In this document: piece by piece, positions 59,372 to 64,000 of the stretch
Numbering within the stretch: the first letter of the stretch is position 1
How the letters are laid out: each line of letters opens with the position of its first letter
From: Dorea_A sp016295505
GTDB lineage: Bacteria > Bacillota > Clostridia > Lachnospirales > Lachnospiraceae
Length of the DNA: 64,000 bases
NCBI RefSeq assembly: GCF_039832105.1
Contig: NZ_JBDOHS010000002.1
Coordinates: 1 to 64,000, forward strand
Direction: 5' to 3'
Notes under the pieces: generated by a model
Told to the model about the DNA's origin: nothing
Database searches by the model: none
What the model saw: only the letters and a program-made list of their open reading frames with translations
Translations under genes and position numbers: made by a program

Positions 59372-60517
59372 TTACATTAATTTTCTGAACAAGTCTTTCA
59401 GATCTTCTACGCTTGCATCTTTCGGATTTCCCGGTGCACATGCATCTGCATGAGCAGACTCTGCCAGGAACTGCAGATCTTCTTCTTTTAATGCATCCAG
59501 TTTCGTAGGAATTCCAACGTCTACAGACAGCTGTCTTACTGCATCCACAGCTGCTTTTCTATATTCTTCTACTGACATGCTATCCACGCCTTCTACACCC
59601 ATTGCTTTTGCGATTTCTTTGTACTTTTCTCCGGTGCATTCTGCATTGTATTCCATAACAATCGGAAGCATCATTGCGCACGCAACTCCATGTGGTGTAT
59701 CATATACAGCTCCCAGCGTATGAGCCATAGAATGTGCAATTCCAAGTCCAACATTGGAGAATCCCATACCTGCGATATACTGTCCGAGTGCCATTCCCTC
59801 ACGGCCCTCTTTTTCATTTGCAACAGCTCCTCTTAAAGACTTAGAAATAATTTCGATTGCTTTAAGGTGGAACATATCTGTCATCTCCCACGCGCCTTTC
59901 GTGGTATATCCTTCAATTGCATGTGTCAATGCATCCATTCCTGTAGATGCGGTCAGCCCCTTTGGCATAGAGGACATCATATCCGGATCTACCACTGCAA
60001 TGATCGGCATATCGTGTGGATCTACACATACAAACTTTCTCTTTCTCTCAACATCTGTAATTACATAGTTGATAGTTACTTCTGCTGCAGTTCCGGCTGT
60101 TGTAGGTACCGCAATGATCGGAACACATGGCTGTGTCGTTGGGGCAACTCCCTCCAGACTTCTTACATCCTCAAATTCCGGATTTGCAATGATGATTCCG
60201 ATTGCCTTTGCTGTATCCATGGAAGATCCTCCACCGATTGCAACAATATAGTCAGCTTCAGACTTTTTGAATTCTTCTACGCCATGCTGTACATTTTCAA
60301 TCGTCGGATTTGCTTTGATATCTGAGTATACAGCATATTCAAGCCCTGCATCTTCCAGTACTTTTGTAACCTTTGTTGTTACTTCAAATTTGATCAGATC
60401 CGGATCGGAACACACAAACGCCTTTTTGAATCCTCTTGCCTTTGCTTCTGTTGCAATCTCCTGAATTGCTCCTGCCCCATGATAGGAAGTCTGATTTAAC
60501 ATGATTCTGTTTGCCAT
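59372..60517 (-). CDS. fucO: Iron-containing alcohol dehydrogenase, lactaldehyde reductase type
   Basis: A 381-residue group III Fe-dependent alcohol dehydrogenase. The start at 60517 (MANRIMLNQTSYHGAGA) has AAGGAG upstream. The NAD motif is GGGSSMDTAKAIG, and the metal-binding residues lie in GMDALTHAIEG, AHSMAHTLGAVYDTPHG and the preceding Asp block. FucO-type C-terminus (CAPGNPKDASVEDLKDLFRKL) suggests lactaldehyde to 1,2-propanediol, used after fucose or rhamnose breakdown; no fucose genes are adjacent. A TetR gene and an SDR gene lie upstream on the same strand. Confidence 0.87.
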   Translation of the reverse strand: MANRIMLNQTSYHGAGAIQEIATEAKARGFKKAFVCSDPDLIKFEVTTKVTKVLEDAGLEYAVYSDIKANPTIENVQHGVEEFKKSEADYIVAIGGGSSMDTAKAIGIIIANPEFEDVRSLEGVAPTTQPCVPIIAVPTTAGTAAEVTINYVITDVERKRKFVCVDPHDMPIIAVVDPDMMSSMPKGLTASTGMDALTHAIEGYTTKGAWEMTDMFHLKAIEIISKSLRGAVANEKEGREGMALGQYIAGMGFSNVGLGIAHSMAHTLGAVYDTPHGVACAMMLPIVMEYNAECTGEKYKEIAKAMGVEGVDSMSVEEYRKAAVDAVRQLSVDVGIPTKLDALKEEDLQFLAESAHADACAPGNPKDASVEDLKDLFRKLM

Positions 60518-60597
60518 CGTTATCAATCTCCTTTTCTTCTTGATTCCTGTATTATATGTTTATATTTTAACAATCTTTCTTATCAAAAGAAAGTTAC

Positions 60598-60641
60598 AAA
60601 AAAGCCAATCTGTCACTTTACATGAAAGACTGGCTTTTTTT
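60598..60641 (-). terminator. Terminator after the TetR gene
   Basis: AAAAAAGCCA and TGGCTTTTTTT form the ends of a stem that includes TCT/AGA pairing inside; T6 on both strands. Confidence 0.75.
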
Positions 60642-60660
60642 CATCACATACTATACAATT

Positions 60661-61230
60661 TTACACCAGATGAATCTCCTGAAATGCTTTCATCAGTTCT
60701 AACGGCATGGCATCCACCAGATTTTTTGCCATCTCCTCCGGCGTCTGCTTCATATTTCCAAGAAGCCATCGAACGGTCATATAGACAGATCCCTGACAAT
60801 ACATTTCCAGCAGAAATTTTAAATGTTCTGGAACAGGCTTTTTTGTTTTTTCTTCAATCCTTTTCGTATAGAATCTCAAAATCAGCTGAAAATCATGATC
60901 CTTCAGGCAATTCTGTTCATCCGTTCGAAAAGCGGCTTTGAAAAATAGTTTTTCTTCCTCAATATAATGGAATTTGTTCACAAGCCCTTCATATACCGTC
61001 TCACCTTCCCCCATATGGCGAAAAGATTCCAACAGAATCCGGTCAAAATACCAGTTGATCAAATCATATTTATCCTGGAAATTCCGATAAAACGTCTGCC
61101 TTGTCGTACCACACTCAGCCACAATTTCTTTTACCGTAATCTTTTCCACCGGCATCTTCTTCATGCAGATTTTCATCGCATCTGCAAGACGGTACTTCAT
61201 TCTGTCCTGCTTATTTTCTTCTGTTCCCAT
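60661..61230 (-). CDS. TetR/AcrR family transcriptional regulator
   Basis: A 189-residue regulator. The helix-turn-helix is at about 10-55 (RLADAMKICMKKMPVEKITVKEIVAECGTTRQTFYRNFQDKYDLINWYF). The C-terminal ligand domain is of the TetR_C type found in dihydroxyacetone-kinase-linked regulators. It follows the SDR gene by about 33 bp and precedes fucO with a terminator between. It may control one or both dehydrogenases. Confidence 0.92.
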   Translation of the reverse strand: MGTEENKQDRMKYRLADAMKICMKKMPVEKITVKEIVAECGTTRQTFYRNFQDKYDLINWYFDRILLESFRHMGEGETVYEGLVNKFHYIEEEKLFFKAAFRTDEQNCLKDHDFQLILRFYTKRIEEKTKKPVPEHLKFLLEMYCQGSVYMTVRWLLGNMKQTPEEMAKNLVDAMPLELMKAFQEIHLV

Positions 61231-61263
61231 TCAACTACCTCTGGCAAACAATTCTTGATCTTC

Positions 61264-62067
61264 TTACCATGTACGGGAGCTTAATTCCTTGAACTGAGCA
61301 ACGGTTGATACATGAGAATTCAGACCACCGTCTACTGTCACAACCTGTCCTGTGAAATACTCGCTCTCGTCAGATGCAAGATATACGCACATATGTCCGA
61401 TATCTTCCGGACATCCATAACGATTTACACAGATATTGCTTGTGAAAATGTCTTTCAGTGCCTGTGGAACGTGTGCTTCGTTCTGTGGTGTAACGATCAG
61501 ACCCGGACGAACACAGTTGCAGCGGATGTTCTGTTTTCCATACTGAAGAGCTGTATACTTAGTCAGCATATCAACACCTGCTTTTGCACATGCATAAGCG
61601 GTAGATCCAAGGTCACCGCCGCAGGAAGCCATGGATCCAATGTTGATGATAGAACCACCTTTTTCATTTTTCTGCATATATGGAATTACACTCTTCACTG
61701 CGTAGAATGTGCCGCGCATATCACTCTCGAAGATGGCATCCCACATTTCCAATGTAAGCTCATCTACACGTCCGTCTTTCAGAGCTACGTTTGCAGCATT
61801 ATTTACGAGAATATCGATCTTTCCGTATTTCTCTGCAGTATCAGCAATCAGTTTCTCTGTTGTAGCCACATCTGTGATATCCATAAAGTGATAAGAAGCT
61901 TCCCCTCCTGCTGCCACGATCTCATCCACAACAGCCTGTCCTTTTGCTTCTCTACGTCCGCAGATCACTACTTTTGCACCTTCAGCTGCAAATAACTTTG
62001 CAATACCGATTCCGATTCCGCTGGTAGAGCCTGTTACGATTGCAACCTTTCCTTTTAATCTGTCCAT
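61264..62067 (-). CDS. SDR family oxidoreductase
   Basis: A 267-residue classical short-chain dehydrogenase. Cofactor motif TGSTSGIGIG (12-21), NNAAN, and the active-site SMASC...YACAK with the Tyr-x3-Lys pair. The basic pair after the second strand (CGRREAKG) suggests NADP(H). It resembles gut hydroxysteroid dehydrogenases and 3-oxoacyl reductases in length and C-terminus (GLNSHVSTVAQFKE), but the sequence cannot fix the substrate. The ribosome binding site is GGAGG. A TetR gene follows. Confidence 0.9.
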   Translation of the reverse strand: MDRLKGKVAIVTGSTSGIGIGIAKLFAAEGAKVVICGRREAKGQAVVDEIVAAGGEASYHFMDITDVATTEKLIADTAEKYGKIDILVNNAANVALKDGRVDELTLEMWDAIFESDMRGTFYAVKSVIPYMQKNEKGGSIINIGSMASCGGDLGSTAYACAKAGVDMLTKYTALQYGKQNIRCNCVRPGLIVTPQNEAHVPQALKDIFTSNICVNRYGCPEDIGHMCVYLASDESEYFTGQVVTVDGGLNSHVSTVAQFKELSSRTW

Positions 62068-62190
62068 GATAATTACCTCCTTAATAGTACATTTTGCCCC
62101 ACTGCAAAATGCTTCTGTTTTTTCTCGTTAGCATAACTATATACCTTTTAACGAAACAAATCAACAATAAATCCGTCAATTCTCAGTCTA

Positions 62191-63156
62191 TTAATATCCT
62201 CTCTTATAATCTACCAGATTCTTAAGCGTCTCCCCATTTCTGAAACGTTCCAGATTCTCAAGACTCAGTTTCCAGATTGCCTCTTCCGCACTGTTATGGT
62301 GCCCAAAACCGATCCCCGCAACATGTGGCGTGATAATTACATTGTGCAATTTCCACAACGGGTGATCCTTTGGCAACGGTTCCGGATCCGTGACATCCAG
62401 ACCGACTCCATAGAAATGCCCCTGCATAATCATTCTTACCAGACTGTCTGTATCAATCAGACTACCGCGCCCTACATTCACAAGAATCGCATCCTTTTTT
62501 GACATTGCCAGCCGACGCGCATCCAGCAGGTGCATTGTCTCCGGTGTTTCCGGAAGACAGCCACAGATAAAATCTGCTTCTTTGATTGCATGATCCAGCT
62601 GTTCTGCCATGATCATGCGTGTAAATGAACCTTCCGGTTTCCGCATATGACGGCAGAATCCCGTTACCTCCATTCCAAATGCTGCTGCCCGATCCGCCAC
62701 TGCAGTTCCTATATCTCCGGCGCCAAGGATCAATGCTTTTTTTCCCTGAATTCTCCACTCCGCGCCACAATCTTTCCAGCATCCGGTCTTCGCATGATGT
62801 ACATACTCCGGAATACGCCTTGCCAGAGACAAAAGTAGCCCCATTACATGCTCGGCGATCACCGCTCCATACGCCCCGGAAGCATTGGTAAGCACGATAT
62901 GCTGCAGATACTCTTTATTCATGTACGGACCGACTCCTGCCCAGGAGATCTGAATCCACTTCAGATTCCGGCATTCCCGAAGCCATTTTGGATCCACATC
63001 ACCGAATATGATCTCCGCATCCCGGGCATATTCTCTGAATTCTTCTTCCGAGCACTCCCCGGAAAGATACAGAACCTCCCATCTGTCCCGGCAGAGTTTT
63101 TCTATCTGCTCCCGGTATTTTCCCGCTTCCTCAAACATTATGATTATTTTTTTCAT
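62191..63156 (-). CDS. D-2-hydroxyacid dehydrogenase
   Basis: A 321-residue NAD-dependent dehydrogenase. The start at 63156 (MKKIIIMFEEAGKYREQ) has AAGGA upstream. N-terminal catalytic domain, then GAGDIGTAVADRAAAFGMEV as the Rossmann motif (about 140-160), VNVGRGSLIDTDSL with the catalytic Arg, DPEPLPKDHPLWKLHNVIITPHVAG with the Glu and His. Candidates include glyoxylate, lactate-like or phosphoglycerate-type substrates. A 12-bp inverted repeat lies upstream in the divergent promoter region with an SLC13-like transporter. Confidence 0.9.
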   Translation of the reverse strand: MKKIIIMFEEAGKYREQIEKLCRDRWEVLYLSGECSEEEFREYARDAEIIFGDVDPKWLRECRNLKWIQISWAGVGPYMNKEYLQHIVLTNASGAYGAVIAEHVMGLLLSLARRIPEYVHHAKTGCWKDCGAEWRIQGKKALILGAGDIGTAVADRAAAFGMEVTGFCRHMRKPEGSFTRMIMAEQLDHAIKEADFICGCLPETPETMHLLDARRLAMSKKDAILVNVGRGSLIDTDSLVRMIMQGHFYGVGLDVTDPEPLPKDHPLWKLHNVIITPHVAGIGFGHHNSAEEAIWKLSLENLERFRNGETLKNLVDYKRGY

Positions 63157-63241
63157 AGTTGTCTTATCCTTTTTTGCATTTTTCAAATAATACGGCCATG
63201 TTTTCGTCCTAAAATCATATCATTCAGCATAATCTTGAGTC

Positions 63242-63281
63242 TAAATAGATTATCCTTATAAAATATAGTATAATCTATTTA
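63242..63281 (-). promoter_or_regulatory. 12-bp inverted repeat near the dehydrogenase promoter
   Basis: TAAATAGATTAT (63242-63253) and its exact complement ATAATCTATTTA (63270-63281) are separated by 16 bp, roughly 90 bp before the dehydrogenase start. The palindrome includes TATACT/TATAAT-like hexamers and may be an operator. Confidence 0.55.
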
Positions 63282-63483
63282 TCCAGTCATTCCAATCATT
63301 CTTTTTCCTGTTTGTTAACAATATTTTATCTCTACTTGCTCTCTTTCTTTACATACAAATTTAATGCATGTCTGTACAATCAGGATCATGATGACAGCAA
63401 CGCAGGTCATTGCTATAAATGCCACATGCAACTGTCAATAGACAAACAGGAAGCTTTCTCGCAATCTATTATCCAAACAATTG

Positions 63484-63512
63484 TTGACATAAAAAATAAG
63501 TTGCGTTATAAC
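63484..63512 (+). promoter_or_regulatory. Promoter of the SLC13-like transporter
   Basis: TTGACA (63484-63489), 17-bp spacer, TATAAC (63507-63512), leaving a leader of about 60 nt to the ATG at 63579. Confidence 0.7.
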
Positions 63513-63578
63513 AATATCATACGAAAAAACGGAATTTAATCAATAATATCCCGTCAAATACTATCACAGGAGATTCAT

Positions 63579-64000
63579 ATGAAAAAATCAATCCAAACTT
63601 GTATCTGTTTTATCAAAAAAGAAACGGTACTGTGCATCGCCGCTCTTCTGGCTCTGTGTTCTGCTTTCTTCGTTCCCCCGTCTCTCCATTATCTGGAATA
63701 TCTGGATTTTCGGGTCTTATCGCTTTTGTTCTGTCTGATGCTGGTGGTTGCCGGCCTGCAGAGCATCGGTGTCTTTCAGATGCTTGGAACAACACTATTA
63801 TCCGGAACCAAAAATACCCGTCAGCTCGTGTTATTGCTGACAGGTCTTTGCTTTTTTTCCAGTATGCTCATCACCAACGATGTATCTCTGATTACGTTTG
63901 TTCCGTTTGCAATCATGATTCTCCATATGGCCGATCAGGATAACCTTCTGATTCCGGTCATCGTGCTGCAGACCATTGCAGCAAACCTGGGAAGCATGTT
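63579..64000 (+). CDS. SLC13-like anion permease, 5' part (runs off the window)
   Basis: A partial frame of 140 codons with no stop before the window ends. The ATG at 63579 has AGGAGA 7 bp upstream. The N-terminal hydrophobic helix, the second and third segments (YLDFRVLSLLFCLMLVVAGLQS), LVLLLTGLCFFSSMLITNDVSLITFVPFAIMIL and the Ser-Asn-Asp stretch SMLITNDVSLI resemble the ArsB/NhaD/CitM branch of the ion transporter superfamily, which exports or takes up anions such as dicarboxylates or arsenite. Substrate cannot be told from this part. Confidence 0.82.
   Translation, partial: MKKSIQTCICFIKKETVLCIAALLALCSAFFVPPSLHYLEYLDFRVLSLLFCLMLVVAGLQSIGVFQMLGTTLLSGTKNTRQLVLLLTGLCFFSSMLITNDVSLITFVPFAIMILHMADQDNLLIPVIVLQTIAANLGSM

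Larger units (their letters stand above)
63157..63578. other. Divergent intergenic region without a gene
   Basis: About 420 bp between the dehydrogenase and the SLC13-like transporter. It contains a 12-bp inverted repeat (63242-63281) and a transporter promoter (63484-63512). A frame of about 75 codons on the plus strand has no ribosome binding site and an untypical composition, so I do not support it. Confidence 0.6.

Noticed and set aside
63312..63539. Plus-strand frame of 75 codons in the divergent region
   Set aside because: Lacks a ribosome binding site; the promoter of the downstream transporter lies inside it.

Overview
The window looks like the chromosome of a Gram-positive, endospore-forming anaerobe of the Lachnospiraceae (Clostridia). 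The evidence is gene content and protein style: an alpha/beta small acid-soluble spore protein, AddAB instead of RecBCD, FtsEX beside an M23 murein hydrolase and an S41 protease, a C_GCAxxG_C_C protein, a split AICAR transformylase / PurO-type IMP cyclohydrolase pair, a TPP-riboswitch thiamine salvage operon, and strong AGGAGG ribosome binding sites. Most genes lie on the minus strand. No rRNA or tRNA gene was seen; the one clear RNA gene is tmRNA (ssrA).

Layout. 1-8.7 kb: three 20-bp repeats that may be an IS end, then a division/envelope run (ftsE, ftsX, M23 hydrolase, S41 protease), a CdaR-like regulator, a WecG/TagA glycosyltransferase, a spore protein, and a PadR-DUF1700-DUF4097-PspC set behind a near-perfect promoter. 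8.9-25.9 kb: housekeeping genes (addAB, a dapF homologue lacking both catalytic cysteines, a divergent AraC regulator, hflX, a TPR lipoprotein, lpdA with an 11-residue internal duplication, ung, hisF-hisH, a two-component system). 26-31.2 kb: ssrA, citrate synthase, a TDT-type transporter, a C_GCAxxG_C_C protein, a LysR regulator, and an hsp20 gene under a CIRCE operator.

31.2-38.2 kb is the accessory part. A PD-(D/E)XK-like gene exists in one full and one truncated copy, each preceded by an array of four 52-bp tandem repeats. Then come a DUF3169/XRE pair, an AP2 protein with three zinc-ribbon-like repeats, and a decayed RiPP-type maturation locus (PqqD-like protein, HPr-kinase-like protein split by a -1 frameshift at a T6 run, SPASM remnant of a radical SAM enzyme) whose upstream end is fused out of frame to a C-terminally truncated serine recombinase. 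A zinc-ribbon membrane protein closes the region.

38.2-54.5 kb returns to core genes: smpB, rnr, secG, eno, a YitT protein, glmM, the two final purine-synthesis enzymes, a DUF3841 protein, the riboswitch-controlled thiM-thiE-HAD-thiD-cytX operon, a MATE transporter and greA. 54.5-59.1 kb holds two long perfect palindromes with a shared core, VanZ, and an envelope-associated set (beta-propeller-like protein, FHA membrane protein, and two truncated reading frames joined in frame through a TAG codon). 59.3-64 kb carries fucO, a TetR regulator, a short-chain dehydrogenase, a D-2-hydroxyacid dehydrogenase and the start of a divergent SLC13-like transporter that runs off the window.

The best candidates for something not yet described are the repeat-flanked nuclease-like duplication, the palindrome family with compensatory arm changes, the PqqD / kinase-like / SPASM locus and the double-serine DapF homologue. 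All are read by eye; no similarity search was run.
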